From: Candidatus Thioglobus sp. NP1
Lineage (GTDB): Bacteria; Pseudomonadota; Gammaproteobacteria; PS1; Pseudothioglobaceae
Direction of reading: 5' to 3'
Assembly (NCBI RefSeq): GCF_003326015.1
Contig: NZ_CP023860.1
Span: forward strand, 1,364,001 to 1,428,000
Length of the DNA: 64,000 nucleotides
Shown here: positions 9,535-20,697 of the stretch, piece after piece
Position numbering within the stretch: the stretch's first letter is position 1
Layout of the letters: every line of letters starts with the position of its first letter
Notes under the pieces: generated by a model
Told to the model about the DNA's origin: nothing
Database searches by the model: none
The model's input: the letters and a program-made list of their open reading frames with translations, nothing else
Position numbers and translations under genes: made by a program

Positions 9535-10068
9535 TTAGGTTTTTATATTTTCTCTTTTTTTTCTTTTCTCTTTAAAAAAAGCCTTGTTAGCAATATAAAC
9601 TCGTTTTCTGACCTCACAGTAAACAATACTTTTATCTTTATTTGTTAATTTTGTAGATTTAATTATTTCAAACTCATCTTGCTCTTGAGCCTTTTTTTTA
9701 ATCTCATTAATCTCTTCATCAGTATAGATAAAATCTGCAAAAAGGTCCTCTTTTGCAGGTCTTCTAAAGAAAATTTCTGCAGCCTTGTCCCAAACAACAT
9801 ATTCGTCACCGATTAAATTCATTAGCTGAGTCATTGGAAATGGATCAACTGCTGAAAACATACTTCCACCAAAAATTGTGTTCACATAATTAGCGTTTTT
9901 ATAGCTGAAAGGGAGTTTAATTTTAATCTCCTTAAAATCTTCAGAAATATAAATTACTTTGGCAGTTGTCCTTCTATACATTGGAGATAAGTTCATCCCA
10001 TATTTAAGAACTTTTGATTTTCCAATAAATTTTGAAACTAACTCAGTAATTTTTTTATATGAAAGCAT
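9535..10068 (-). CDS. DUF4442 family protein (hotdog, thioesterase-like)
   Basis: 177 residues from the start chosen at 10068, which has a ribosome site (AAAGGAC) and excludes the tRNA-Asn gene; an upstream in-frame ATG at 10158 would begin inside that tRNA. The body (MYRRTTAKVIYISEDFKEI, then NYVNTIFGGSMFSAVDPF) matches the DUF4442/YiiD-C-terminal type of hotdog fold related to acyl-CoA thioesterases. The substrate is unknown. The C-terminus is very basic (KEKRKKRENIK). It is transcribed from the same strand as tRNA-Asn, 57 nt downstream, so read-through from the tRNA promoter is possible. Confidence 0.75.
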   Translation of the reverse strand: MLSYKKITELVSKFIGKSKVLKYGMNLSPMYRRTTAKVIYISEDFKEIKIKLPFSYKNANYVNTIFGGSMFSAVDPFPMTQLMNLIGDEYVVWDKAAEIFFRRPAKEDLFADFIYTDEEINEIKKKAQEQDEFEIIKSTKLTNKDKSIVYCEVRKRVYIANKAFFKEKRKKRENIKT

Positions 10069-10125
10069 TTTTAGTCCTTTGCTATAAATAAAAAAGACAT
10101 CCGAAGATGCCTTAGTCAAATAAAT

Positions 10126-10201
10126 TGGCTCCCTGACCTGGGCTCGAACCAGGGACAAACGGATTAACAGTCCGTTGCTCTACCAACTGAGCTATCAGGG
10201 A
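10126..10201 (-). tRNA. tRNA-Asn (GTT)
   Basis: Minus-strand cloverleaf of 76 nt with encoded CCA (10126-10128). Acceptor arms TCCCTGA/TCAGGGA pair fully, the anticodon loop reads CTGTTAA with anticodon GTT, and the T loop is TTCGAGC. A near-consensus promoter lies just upstream. Confidence 0.97.
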
Positions 10202-10211
10202 ATAGCGTGAG

Positions 10212-10240
10212 ATTATAACGAGCTATGAATTTTGAGTCAA
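10212..10240 (-). promoter_or_regulatory. sigma70-type promoter of tRNA-Asn
   Basis: On the minus strand TTGACT (10240-10235) and TATAAT (10217-10212) are separated by 17 bp, ending 10 bp before the tRNA 5' end. Spacing and sequence are nearly ideal for a sigma70 promoter. Confidence 0.8.
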
Positions 10241-10276
10241 TCAAATCTTTGCTTTTATACTTATTACTTAATATAG

Positions 10277-11527
10277 TTACTCTATATATCTCTCAAGGGC
10301 CTTACCAAACTCAGAGCATGATAGTAAAGTGGCATCATCAATAAGTCTTTCAAGATCGTAAGTGACAGTCTTATTTTTGATTGTCTTAGTCATTGCATTG
10401 ACAATTAAATCAGCGGCCTCTAGCCAACCCATATGCCTGAGCATCATCTCAGCAGAAAGAATCAATGACGAAGGATTAACCATATCCTTACCTGCATAGC
10501 CAGGGGCAGTTCCATGAGTTGCTTCGAATACTCCAACACTATCTGAAAGATTTGCTCCTGGAGCAATTCCAATTCCACCAACTTGGGCTGCTAAAGCATC
10601 AGAAATATAGTCACCATTAAGATTCAAAGTAGCAATAACTGAATATTCATTTGGACGAATCAGTATTTGCTGTAAAAATGCATCTGCAATACAATCCTTT
10701 ATAATAATGTCAGTTCCAGTATTAGGATTTTTAAAGCTACACCATGGACCACCATCAATATCTTGTGCTCCAAATTCATCTTTTGCTAACTGATAGCCTG
10801 TGTCGCGAAAAAGTCCCTCAGTAAACTTCATAATATTACCCTTATGAACTAAAGTGACTGAAGGCTTATCGTTATCAATCGCATATTGAATAGCTGCTCG
10901 AACAAGTCTTATTGTTCCTTCTGATGATACTGGCTTGATTCCAATTCCAGATGTCTCTGGAAACCGTATCTTTGTAGCACCCATTTCTTGCTGAAGGAAA
11001 TCAATTACTTTTTTAACCTCTTTAGAGTCCTTTGGAAACTCAATTCCTGCATAAATATCTTCTGAATTCTCTCTAAAAATAACCATATCAACTTTTTCAG
11101 GATGTTTAACTGGTGAAGGAGTTCCATCAAAATATTGGACTGGTCTTTGGCAAATATAAAGATCTAAAATTTGTCTAATTGCAACATTTAGCGACCTCAT
11201 ACCACCCCCAACAGGCGTTGTTAATGGTCCCTTTATTGAAACAGAAAACTCCTTAATAGCATCAACTGTCTCCTCAGGCAAGTACTCACCATAGATGCTA
11301 TCGGCCTTCTCACCTGCATATATCTCCATCCACTGTATTTCTTTTGTTCCGTTGTAAGCTTTTTTGACAGCAGTATCAACAATTTGTAACATTACTGGAG
11401 TGATATCGACACCTATTCCATCTCCCTCAATATAAGTTATGATTGGCTTATCAGGAACATTTAATACATTATCTGTTATTGAGATTGCCTCTCCAATGCT
11501 TGGGATAGTAATATTTTGATATGACAT
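10277..11527 (-). CDS. icd: NADP-dependent isocitrate dehydrogenase
   Basis: 416 residues, same length as E. coli Icd and closely similar along its whole length. It makes 2-oxoglutarate in the TCA cycle. Visible are the substrate/regulatory serine S112 in [10 protein letters not shown] (phosphorylated by AceK in E. coli), the [13 protein letters not shown] motif, the catalytic lysine context VHKGNIMKF, the metal-binding [10 protein letters not shown] stretch and [15 protein letters not shown] for the cofactor. It sits 16 nt downstream of rimI in a run with ilvA. Confidence 0.95.
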   Translation of the reverse strand: MSYQNITIPSIGEAISITDNVLNVPDKPIITYIEGDGIGVDITPVMLQIVDTAVKKAYNGTKEIQWMEIYAGEKADSIYGEYLPEETVDAIKEFSVSIKGPLTTPVGGGMRSLNVAIRQILDLYICQRPVQYFDGTPSPVKHPEKVDMVIFRENSEDIYAGIEFPKDSKEVKKVIDFLQQEMGATKIRFPETSGIGIKPVSSEGTIRLVRAAIQYAIDNDKPSVTLVHKGNIMKFTEGLFRDTGYQLAKDEFGAQDIDGGPWCSFKNPNTGTDIIIKDCIADAFLQQILIRPNEYSVIATLNLNGDYISDALAAQVGGIGIAPGANLSDSVGVFEATHGTAPGYAGKDMVNPSSLILSAEMMLRHMGWLEAADLIVNAMTKTIKNKTVTYDLERLIDDATLLSCSEFGKALERYIE

Positions 11528-11543
11528 TTTTGTATTCTTTAGG

Positions 11544-11996
11544 TTAGATTTCTAGACGCATTATTATACCGTTTTCTGCACTTGAAAGTTTATTTGAGTT
11601 TGACTTATAGTAGTTTTTTCTGATGGAAATTTCCTTAAAACCTTGATTCAAATAAAAGGATATTGCTGATTGATTACTCTCTCTAACCTCCAGAAATACC
11701 TCTTCAATTAATCTATTTTTTAATTCTTTATACAAATAACTCATTAGCAAACTTCCATACCCTTTTCTTTGATTATTTGGATTGATGCCAATATTAAGAA
11801 TATCTGCAGTTTCGCTAGCTAACATTACGATTAAATAGCCAATAATATCTCCCTCATAAGTAGCAGAATAACAAAGGTTATTTGGGTTTTTAATACTCTC
11901 TTTAAGTTGAGTTTTAGTCCATGGATAACTCGAACTACTTGACTCTATAGAAACAATATTATCAAGCTGGCTTAAGTTAAGCTTATTAAAGGAAAT
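11544..11996 (-). CDS. rimI: ribosomal protein S18 alanine N-acetyltransferase (GNAT), non-canonical start
   Basis: The frame continues upstream of the only ATG (11825) with recognisable RimI sequence: [19 protein letters not shown] corresponds to the HIEQ...FPW region of E. coli RimI. It runs on through acetyl-CoA binding [11 protein letters not shown] and the RKNYY end. No ATG, GTG or TTG exists in frame between a TAG inside ilvA and this conserved block. The best candidate is ATT at 11996-11994, giving 150 residues (148 in E. coli) and overlapping the ilvA end by 11 nt. A CTG or ATA slightly upstream is also possible. RimI acetylates the N-terminus of S18. Identity is good; the start is uncertain. 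Confidence 0.7.
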   Translation of the reverse strand: MSFNKLNLSQLDNIVSIESSSSSYPWTKTQLKESIKNPNNLCYSATYEGDIIGYLIVMLASETADILNIGINPNNQRKGYGSLLMSYLYKELKNRLIEEVFLEVRESNQSAISFYLNQGFKEISIRKNYYKSNSNKLSSAENGIIMRLEI

Positions 11997-13479
11997 ACTG
12001 ATAGGCTTTATTGTCAGTTTCGTTTTTATAGAAGTAGCCTAATTCATCAAATCTCACTTCTAGTTCGCTAACATCATCTACTTGAAGACCAATAAGGACT
12101 CTTCCAAAATCAGCGCCATGGTTACGGTAATGAAATAATGAAATATTCCATTTTGATTTTACTTTTTTTAGAAAATTTAAAAGGGCGCCAGGTCGCTCAG
12201 GAAATTCAAATCGATAGATAACCTCATTCTCAGCATTTGCATGACCACCAACCATATAACGAATATGTGTTTTAGCCATTGAGTTATCACTCATGTCAAT
12301 AACTTCAAATGACTTACCAAGCCTTGTTATTAACTTCTGTTTCTCAGACTCACCATTTGTTAATTTAATACCAACAAAAATATGAGCATCTTTTTTTGCC
12401 GAGAAGCGATAGTTAAATTCAGTAATTGAAGTATTATCAAGTAACTCACAAAACCTTAAAAAACTTCCTGGCTCCTCTGGAATTGTTACAGCAATAATAG
12501 CTTCATTTAGTTCACCTAAATCTGCTCTTTCTGCAATATATCTTAATCGATCAAAATTAACATTAGAGCCAGAAACTATCGAGACAATATTTTTATTTTT
12601 AAGTTTATGTTCTAATATATATTTTTTAACTCCTGCAGTTGCAAGCGCTCCAGCAGGCTCAGATACTGAGCGAACATCCTCATAAATATCTTTTATAGCC
12701 GCACACATCTCATCATTACTAACTAATACAACATCATCTACTGCCTCTTTTGCTATTTCAAATGGAAGAGCTCCAATCTGTTTTACAGCAACTCCATCAG
12801 CAAATCTTCCCACGTCATCAAGTATTACTCGTTCATTTGCTTCAAGCGCTTTATATAATGTTGGAGAGTCAATAGGCTCAACACCAATAACTTTAATATG
12901 AGGCGCATAATGTTTGATATAGCTTGCCATTCCTGAGATCAGACCACCTCCACCCACGGGTGAAAATACAAAATCAACTTTATCAAGCTGTGATAATATT
13001 TCCTTAGCAACTGTAGCCTGTCCTGCTATAACATCAAAGTCATCATAAGGACTAATGAAACAAAGATCTTTCTCAGCAACTAACTCTTTTGCATATTGAA
13101 ATGCATCATCATAAACATCACCATGGAGAATAACCTCTGCACCTAACTGCTGAACCGCTTGCACCTTTATTTTTGGAGTACTAGTTGGCATAACGATTAT
13201 AGCCTTTATATTTAATTTACTCGCTCCTAGAGCGACACCTTGTGCATGATTTCCAGCAGAAGAGGCGATAACACCTTTATTTTTTTCCTCATCAGTCATA
13301 GAGCTCATTTTTTGATAGGCGCCCCTTAACTTAAAGGAGTGAATAATTTGATCATCCTCTCGCTTTAAATAAACTTGATTTTCAAGACGCTTACTCAATT
13401 GAACTGCAATTGATAGCGGTGAAACTTTAGCAACTTCATAGACAGAACTATTATCTGCCAAGTCAACTAATGCACTCAT
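11986..13479 (-). CDS. ilvA: threonine ammonia-lyase, biosynthetic
   Basis: 497 residues. It deaminates threonine to 2-oxobutanoate, the first step of isoleucine synthesis. PLP lysine K50 sits in HSFKLRGAY, the SSAGNHAQGVALGA motif is near 73-86, and the glycine-rich phosphate loop PVGGGGLISG is near 174-183. Two ACT-like regulatory domains follow from about residue 325 (RYIAERADLGE onwards), so feedback control by isoleucine/valine is expected. It is the first gene of an ilvA-rimI-icd run; rimI overlaps its end. Confidence 0.94.
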   Translation of the reverse strand: MSALVDLADNSSVYEVAKVSPLSIAVQLSKRLENQVYLKREDDQIIHSFKLRGAYQKMSSMTDEEKNKGVIASSAGNHAQGVALGASKLNIKAIIVMPTSTPKIKVQAVQQLGAEVILHGDVYDDAFQYAKELVAEKDLCFISPYDDFDVIAGQATVAKEILSQLDKVDFVFSPVGGGGLISGMASYIKHYAPHIKVIGVEPIDSPTLYKALEANERVILDDVGRFADGVAVKQIGALPFEIAKEAVDDVVLVSNDEMCAAIKDIYEDVRSVSEPAGALATAGVKKYILEHKLKNKNIVSIVSGSNVNFDRLRYIAERADLGELNEAIIAVTIPEEPGSFLRFCELLDNTSITEFNYRFSAKKDAHIFVGIKLTNGESEKQKLITRLGKSFEVIDMSDNSMAKTHIRYMVGGHANAENEVIYRFEFPERPGALLNFLKKVKSKWNISLFHYRNHGADFGRVLIGLQVDDVSELEVRFDELGYFYKNETDNKAYQYFL

Positions 13480-13660
13480 AGAGCTCCTTTAAATAATCTT
13501 CGATGATAATGATACTCAGTATTAGCAACTGTATTATCAAATGTTGATTGATTTACTAAAATTACAAAAAAAAATATAAATAATAAGCTTCAAAAAAATA
13601 ATGATTGCTATTTTATGCAATTTTTGGTAAAAATTACCTTTTTTCTGAAAAGAAACAATA

Positions 13661-14074
13661 ATGACTACTGAACCAAACTTTAATGAGATACTTGCCTATA
13701 TTCCAAAAAAAGGTGAAGAATTTATGTCTAAAGGCCAACAAAAACACTTTATTCATAAGCTTAATGTATGGCGTGAACAGTTGGTTTTTGAAGCTGAAAA
13801 TACTATTAATCACATTCAGGAAGACTCTGCACCTGTTGCTGACATTAATGATAGGGCGACCATTGAAGAAGAATTTGCTCTTGAGCTCAGAACAAGAGAT
13901 CGTGAAAGGAAACTAATTAATAAAATTGATAAGACACTTCACCTAATTGATATGGGTGATTATGGCTACTGTAAAACTTGTGGTATTGAAATTGCTCTAA
14001 ATCGTTTAGAGGCTCGTCCAACAGCTGATAAATGTATAGATTGTAAGACAGTAGAAGAAAGAAAAGAAATATAA
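13661..14074 (+). CDS. dksA: RNA polymerase-binding transcription factor DksA
   Basis: 137 residues (E. coli 151). It binds the RNA polymerase secondary channel and acts with ppGpp. The coiled-coil tip residues D61, D64 and A66 (DINDRA) match the E. coli D71/D74/A76 set. The zinc finger has four cysteines C104, C107, C125 and C128, and RLEARPTADKCIDCKT is nearly identical to E. coli. The ribosome site is weak. Its stop is 3 bp from the convergent thiL stop, so no intergenic terminator separates them. Confidence 0.94.
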   Translation: MTTEPNFNEILAYIPKKGEEFMSKGQQKHFIHKLNVWREQLVFEAENTINHIQEDSAPVADINDRATIEEEFALELRTRDRERKLINKIDKTLHLIDMGDYGYCKTCGIEIALNRLEARPTADKCIDCKTVEERKEI

Positions 14075-14077
14075 CTC

Positions 14078-15019
14078 TTAGAAGTGCTTATATGAGTTAC
14101 TGGGGCCATCGTATCCTTTAATTTTTAATTTTTTAGTGTTATTTATAACACCAATTTTTGTAATTCTTACTTCACATAACTCTGATATCGATTTCAATAA
14201 TTGTTCTTGAGTTTTTGGGACTGTAAAACATAGTTCGTAATCATCGCCTCCACAAAGAGGGACTGACCAATCATTATTATTATTAACATAGTTTAAAAGG
14301 GATTTACTTAGGGGTAAGTTTCTGACATCAATTTCTGCACCAACATTTGATGCTTTTAAGATGTGTGATAAATCTTGCTCGAGTCCATCAGAAATATCAA
14401 TACATGAGTTAGCAATTTCCTTTAAAGCTTCTCCAAGATTAAGTCTTGGAAAAGGCCTATTTAGACTTATAAGCTCATCTTTAGTAGGTTCTAACCCACC
14501 AAAAATCTTCTTCAAACAATGAGCAGCATCACCAATATGACCAGATACATAAATAGTATCGCCAACTTTGGCATTTGATCTCAAGATTGCTTTTGAATTC
14601 TCAATAACTCCCATTATTGTTATTGAGATATTAAGAGGTCCTCTAGACGTATCACCTCCAATCAAACTTACCTTAAACATCTCAGAAGTAAGCTTAAGTG
14701 ACTCAGAGAAATCTTTAAGCCAAACTTGATCTAACTTTGGAAGGGTGAGTGCCAATGTAAAATATTTAGCTGTTGCGCCCATTGCAGCTATATCACTTAA
14801 GTTAACTGCAAGAGACTTATAAGCTATATCTGAGGCTGAAGTATCTTTAAAGAAGTGAACGCCTTCTGAGAGAATATCTGTTGAGGTAACTAATTGAAAA
14901 CCCTTGTTGATATTAAAAATAGCAGCATCATCTCCAATTCCAGTTGCAATTGTTGAGTCATTGAGTTGCCAATCAAAGTAACTTTGTATTAACTCAAACT
15001 CATTCATTATTTTATTCAC
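14078..15019 (-). CDS. thiL: thiamine-monophosphate kinase
   Basis: 313 residues. It phosphorylates thiamine monophosphate to the cofactor thiamine diphosphate. The N-terminal GIGDDAAIF motif and the STDILSEGVHF stretch (Mg-ATP site), LIGGDTSRG and DISDGLEQDL are typical of ThiL/AIR-synthase-like kinases. It overlaps the upstream HDAC-like gene by 8 nt, an uncommon partner (nusB, ribE or pgpA are more usual). thiC in the same window shows that thiamine pyrimidine is made de novo. Confidence 0.93.
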   Translation of the reverse strand: MNKIMNEFELIQSYFDWQLNDSTIATGIGDDAAIFNINKGFQLVTSTDILSEGVHFFKDTSASDIAYKSLAVNLSDIAAMGATAKYFTLALTLPKLDQVWLKDFSESLKLTSEMFKVSLIGGDTSRGPLNISITIMGVIENSKAILRSNAKVGDTIYVSGHIGDAAHCLKKIFGGLEPTKDELISLNRPFPRLNLGEALKEIANSCIDISDGLEQDLSHILKASNVGAEIDVRNLPLSKSLLNYVNNNNDWSVPLCGGDDYELCFTVPKTQEQLLKSISELCEVRITKIGVINNTKKLKIKGYDGPSNSYKHF

Positions 15020-15950
15020 TCAAACCTTTTAAATGAAACTTAATACATTCTGAAAGAGCCAAAAGGTCATACCCTCCTTCTAAAAAAGATATTATCCTGC
15101 CATTACTATAATGATTAGCAATATCAACTATCTCTTTAGTTAATGTATAAAAATCATTAGAATCCAAATTTACCGTAGCTAAAGGATCTCTTTTATGTGC
15201 ATCAAAACCAGCTGAAATTAAAATTACTTCAGGTTGAAATTGGCTGACATTTTTTAAAATCCTTTCTTTAAAAATTTTTAAAAAATCACTACTACTTGTT
15301 CCAGACTCAATTGGAGCATTAAATATATTTCCAACACCTGTTTCAGATTCTAAACCAGTTCCTGGAAATAGTGGATGTTGATGAATAGAAGCATAAAGAA
15401 CTGATTCATCATTATAAAAAATTTCTTGGGTACCATTTCCATGATGGACATCAAAATCAATGATGGCAATTCTTCCTACATCATATCTAGATTGTAAATA
15501 ACGCGCAGCAACAGCAACATTATTTATAAAACAAAATCCATTTGCTCGAATTGTTTCAGCATGATGGCCAGGTGGACGAACTGCACAGAACAACCTTTTA
15601 GAATTACCCTTCATCATTTCGTTTACTGCACCAATGCCAGCACCACAGGCTCTTAAGATCGCTTCTTTGCTATTACTACATAATAGTGTATCTGCGTAAG
15701 GCTCTTTTTCAACACCTACCAATCCATGACTGGGGATCATTGAAAAAAGTTCATCTAAATAAGACTGAGGATGAACAAGATTTATACTTTCAAAATCTGC
15801 TAATGGAGCTTCTTTTAGGGATATTGAAGGACTATTAATATCTTTAATTGAATTAAGGATACTCTCTAATCGCTCTTTTCTTTCAGGATGATTTTCACCA
15901 TTATCTTTGATGAGACAATCATTATGGGAGTAAACCGTTATATTTTCCAT
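15012..15950 (-). CDS. histone deacetylase family protein (acetylpolyamine/acetoin-utilisation type hydrolase)
   Basis: 312 residues, HDAC superfamily. Catalytic histidines H129 and H130 lie in RPPGHHAE, and zinc ligands D167 and H169 in DFDVHHGNG, followed by GFDAHKRDPLA. Such bacterial enzymes remove acetyl groups from small amines or proteins; substrate cannot be told from sequence. It overlaps thiL by 8 nt, so the two are co-translated, and it starts about 60 nt after nfuA on the same strand. Confidence 0.88.
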   Translation of the reverse strand: MENITVYSHNDCLIKDNGENHPERKERLESILNSIKDINSPSISLKEAPLADFESINLVHPQSYLDELFSMIPSHGLVGVEKEPYADTLLCSNSKEAILRACGAGIGAVNEMMKGNSKRLFCAVRPPGHHAETIRANGFCFINNVAVAARYLQSRYDVGRIAIIDFDVHHGNGTQEIFYNDESVLYASIHQHPLFPGTGLESETGVGNIFNAPIESGTSSSDFLKIFKERILKNVSQFQPEVILISAGFDAHKRDPLATVNLDSNDFYTLTKEIVDIANHYSNGRIISFLEGGYDLLALSECIKFHLKGLSE

Positions 15951-16010
15951 TCAATCCCTTATTCTTTTGATTTTAAAAATCTAAATTCTTAAAAAAAGTT
16001 TGAAAAAGAA

Positions 16011-16589
16011 CTACATATATGCGTTCTCTTTATGCGAATGGTCTGTTGCATCTAGGACAGCTTCTATCTCTGGATATAGCCCTATAAGCTGTTTTTCTAC
16101 ACCGTCTTTTAAAGTCATATTAACTGAGCTACAACCCTGACATCCTCCACCAAAATTAAGCACAACTTCATTCTTTTTTGTTATCTCCACTAAGTCTACA
16201 AAACCGCCATGAGAGGCTAAACTTGGATTAATCTCAGTGACAATCGTGAATAATATTTTTTCCTGAAGTGGCGCATCTTCCTTAGGAGCTTCACCCTTAG
16301 CATTAGGTGCGGTAATAGTTAATTTCTTATTAGTTCCATCAAGCTTGATAGCTACATGTGAATCTCTAAGATATTCATTATTACTTTTATCGATAAACAC
16401 ACTAAAGCCTACAAAGGGAAACTCATTATAACTTTCAGGTAGATCACTTTTAATACAAAAGTTAAATGTAACTGTTGCAACTGGCGTTCCTGCCTTTTCA
16501 ACATCGACCTTTAAGCCTAAATCTTTCTCATCCTGTTGCTCAAAAAGATCAGCAACATAAACTTCTGCTTCTTCTGTAATACTAAACAT
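16011..16589 (-). CDS. nfuA: Fe-S biogenesis protein NfuA
   Basis: 192 residues from the start at 16589, which has a perfect AGGAGG ribosome site and gives 192 residues against 191 in E. coli; a longer start at 16616 has none. NfuA carries 4Fe-4S clusters to client enzymes. It has a degenerate A-type N-terminal domain and a C-terminal NifU domain with C150 and C153 (GGGCQGCSS) as cluster ligands. The gene overlaps the end of panC by 8 nt and closes the obgE-proB-folK-panB-panC-nfuA run. Confidence 0.94.
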   Translation of the reverse strand: MFSITEEAEVYVADLFEQQDEKDLGLKVDVEKAGTPVATVTFNFCIKSDLPESYNEFPFVGFSVFIDKSNNEYLRDSHVAIKLDGTNKKLTITAPNAKGEAPKEDAPLQEKILFTIVTEINPSLASHGGFVDLVEITKKNEVVLNFGGGCQGCSSVNMTLKDGVEKQLIGLYPEIEAVLDATDHSHKENAYM

Positions 16590-17427
16590 TTGACCTCCTA
16601 AATACAATATTATCAATTAGTCGTGTTTCAGCTAATCTTATAGCTGATATTATAATAATTTCTTTGGTGTTAGTCGTGATTTGTTTAAGGTTATTTGCAT
16701 CGAGCACTTCTAAATACTCAACTTGAAATATATTACTTAGATTATTAAAAGCCTGCTGCCTTGATAATTCAATAGGCTCATCATTAATTATTAGTATTTT
16801 TAATTTAGTAAGTTGTTCAAATAAATTAGGTGCTAATGAACGATCTTTTTTGGTCAAATACTGATTTCTAGTGCTTTTTGCTAAACCGTCCTCATCTCTT
16901 TTAGTTGAAATTGAATGAATATCAACTGCCAAATCTAAATGGCTTACTAAAGATTTAATAATAAGAAGTTGTTGATAATCTTTTTCTCCAAATACAGCAT
17001 AACTTGGATTTACAATCTCAAATAGGCGCTTAACAACCTGTGCTACTCCATTAAAGTGAGATGGTCGAGAAATACCACAAAGTATTTTGCCTAAATCACC
17101 AACCTCATAATCAGTTGACATTCCATCTGGATAAACCTCGCTAACACTCGGTATAAATAGAACATCAACATTTTTTGCTTCCAGAAGAACTATATCGTTT
17201 GCGATGACCTCTGGATAAGTATCAAAATCTTCACTTTTAGAAAATTGAGTAGGATTAACAAAAATACTAACTACATTTATATCTGCAAGTTCTTCAGCTC
17301 TTGTTATTAAATCCAGGTGTCCATCATGCAGCCCACCCATAGTTGGAACTAATGAAACTTCTTGAGCATTCTTTCTGCAACTATTTAAAAAAGATTGAAG
17401 ATCAACCGCTTTATCAAATATTTGCAT
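16582..17427 (-). CDS. panC: pantothenate synthetase
   Basis: 281 residues. It ligates pantoate to beta-alanine with ATP. The TMGGLHDGH motif (HxGH class) is near 29-37, FVNPTQF near 57, and GEKDYQQL and STKRDEDGLAKSTRN (KMSKS-like) are present. Its start is coupled to panB through a TAATG overlap. The beta-alanine it needs could also come from the pyrimidine breakdown route suggested at the start of the window (inference). Confidence 0.95.
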   Translation of the reverse strand: MQIFDKAVDLQSFLNSCRKNAQEVSLVPTMGGLHDGHLDLITRAEELADINVVSIFVNPTQFSKSEDFDTYPEVIANDIVLLEAKNVDVLFIPSVSEVYPDGMSTDYEVGDLGKILCGISRPSHFNGVAQVVKRLFEIVNPSYAVFGEKDYQQLLIIKSLVSHLDLAVDIHSISTKRDEDGLAKSTRNQYLTKKDRSLAPNLFEQLTKLKILIINDEPIELSRQQAFNNLSNIFQVEYLEVLDANNLKQITTNTKEIIIISAIRLAETRLIDNIVFRRSNV

Positions 17428-18209
17428 TAATAGCTCTCACTTTTAGAAGGGAAGGTGCCTTCTTTAACCTCTCTAACAAAGGCAGAAACTGCTCCAGCAA
17501 TGGTACCTTCTGAATTCATAAAATTTCGAACAAAACGAGGCTGTTTTCCTGAAGTGATTCCAAGCATATCATAACAAACAAGTACCTGTCCATCACAGTC
17601 AATTCCCGCTCCAATTCCAATCGTGGGGATAATTAATTTTTCACTTATTTTTCTTGCTAAATTTCCTGGAATGCATTCAAGCACGAGAGCACTTATTCCA
17701 AGAGATTCCAGTAAAACTCCATCACTCAAAATTTTCTCAGCAGATTTATTATCTCGACCTTGAATTTTATATCCACTAGAATCTACAACAAGCTGAGGCT
17801 GAAGACCTAAATGTCCACAGACATTGATATTCTCTGAGATTAAGGCATTAATTACTTTTAGATGCTCACTACCACCTTCAATTTTAACCATATCAGCGCC
17901 CTTGGCAATTAATTGATTGGCATTTGCTACTGCAGAGTCAGCATTATTGTAACTTTCAAAAGGCATATCAGCAATTATTAAGGCTCGATTACATGCTTTT
18001 GATACGATTTCAGTATGGTATGACATATCACTCATCGAAACTGATTGTGTATTGCTTGAACCTTGTATGACCATTCCAAGTGAATCGCCAATTAAAATTA
18101 TATCCACACCTGAACCATCTATAAGACTTGCCATAGAAGCATCATAGGCTGTCAAACAGGTGATTTTTTGACCTTCCTTTTTAAATATTTTTAGTTCTGA
18201 GTGTGTCAT
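17427..18209 (-). CDS. panB: 3-methyl-2-oxobutanoate hydroxymethyltransferase
   Basis: 260 residues. It makes ketopantoate from 2-oxoisovalerate and methylene-tetrahydrofolate. Typical motifs are LTAYDASMA, ILIGDSLGMV (metal site), GADMVKIEGG and PTIGIGAGIDCDGQVLV. It overlaps folK by 4 nt (ATGA) and panC by 1 nt, so pantothenate and folate genes are co-translated. Confidence 0.95.
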   Translation of the reverse strand: MTHSELKIFKKEGQKITCLTAYDASMASLIDGSGVDIILIGDSLGMVIQGSSNTQSVSMSDMSYHTEIVSKACNRALIIADMPFESYNNADSAVANANQLIAKGADMVKIEGGSEHLKVINALISENINVCGHLGLQPQLVVDSSGYKIQGRDNKSAEKILSDGVLLESLGISALVLECIPGNLARKISEKLIIPTIGIGAGIDCDGQVLVCYDMLGITSGKQPRFVRNFMNSEGTIAGAVSAFVREVKEGTFPSKSESY

Positions 18210-18672
18210 AATTTAATTAAATCTGAAATATCAATTCTATCCACCAAACCCTTAATTGATCCGAATAAAGGAACTTTTAAATCTGCCTCAATCTCAAATA
18301 GAGGCACTAAAACGAAAGCTCTATTAGTCATCTCAGGATGAGGAATATTCAACCTATCATTTGAGATAATTTGCTCTCCATAGAGCAAAATATCTAAATC
18401 AATTGTTCGTGACCCCCATTTAACATCTCTAACTCTATGCTGATTTTCCTCTATTTGCTGACAAATTTCTAATAAATCAAGTGCGCTAAGTTTTGTTTCA
18501 ATTTTACATACTGCATTAATATAATTTGGTCCAGGTATATCCAAAAGTGGCTTAGACTTATAAAAACTGGATAAAGTCATGACTTCAATATCATTACATT
18601 CGCTTAAGCTATTTAAAGCACTTACTAGTTGAGCTTTTGGATTATCTAAATTTGACCCAAGACCAATATACG

Positions 18673-18679
<7 letters not shown>
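18206..18679 (-). CDS. folK: 2-amino-4-hydroxy-6-hydroxymethyldihydropteridine pyrophosphokinase
   Basis: 157 residues, full-length HPPK of folate synthesis. GLGSNL near the N-terminus, NAVCKIET, the RDVKWGSRTIDLDILLYG block (Mg and ATP ligands) and PHPEMTNRAFVLVPL are all present. It overlaps proB upstream by 7 nt and panB downstream by 4 nt. Confidence 0.94.
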
Positions 18680-20482
<1,803 letters not shown>

Positions 20483-20697
20483 TTAATATCTAAAGACTAA
20501 AATAACAAAAACATAATACAAAATAGTTGTTATAAAAGTTAACTGATAAAGCTATAATATTAGGCAATTATTATACCTTTTTTTCTTTATCAGCCCTAGT
20601 GAGGATTATCGAATCAAACTATAGAGTTTTTATTTTCTATTCGTTGCCACCTTTGAATTACAAATGAAAAACTCCTTATTAAAAAAAAATCTAATAA

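Noticed and set aside
10069-10158. N-terminal extension of the DUF4442 protein from an ATG at 10158
   Set aside because: It would start inside tRNA-Asn; the ATG at 10068 has a good ribosome site and begins the conserved part.
11544-11825. A 93-residue acetyltransferase starting at 11825
   Set aside because: It would lack the conserved N-terminal third of RimI, which is present in frame upstream.
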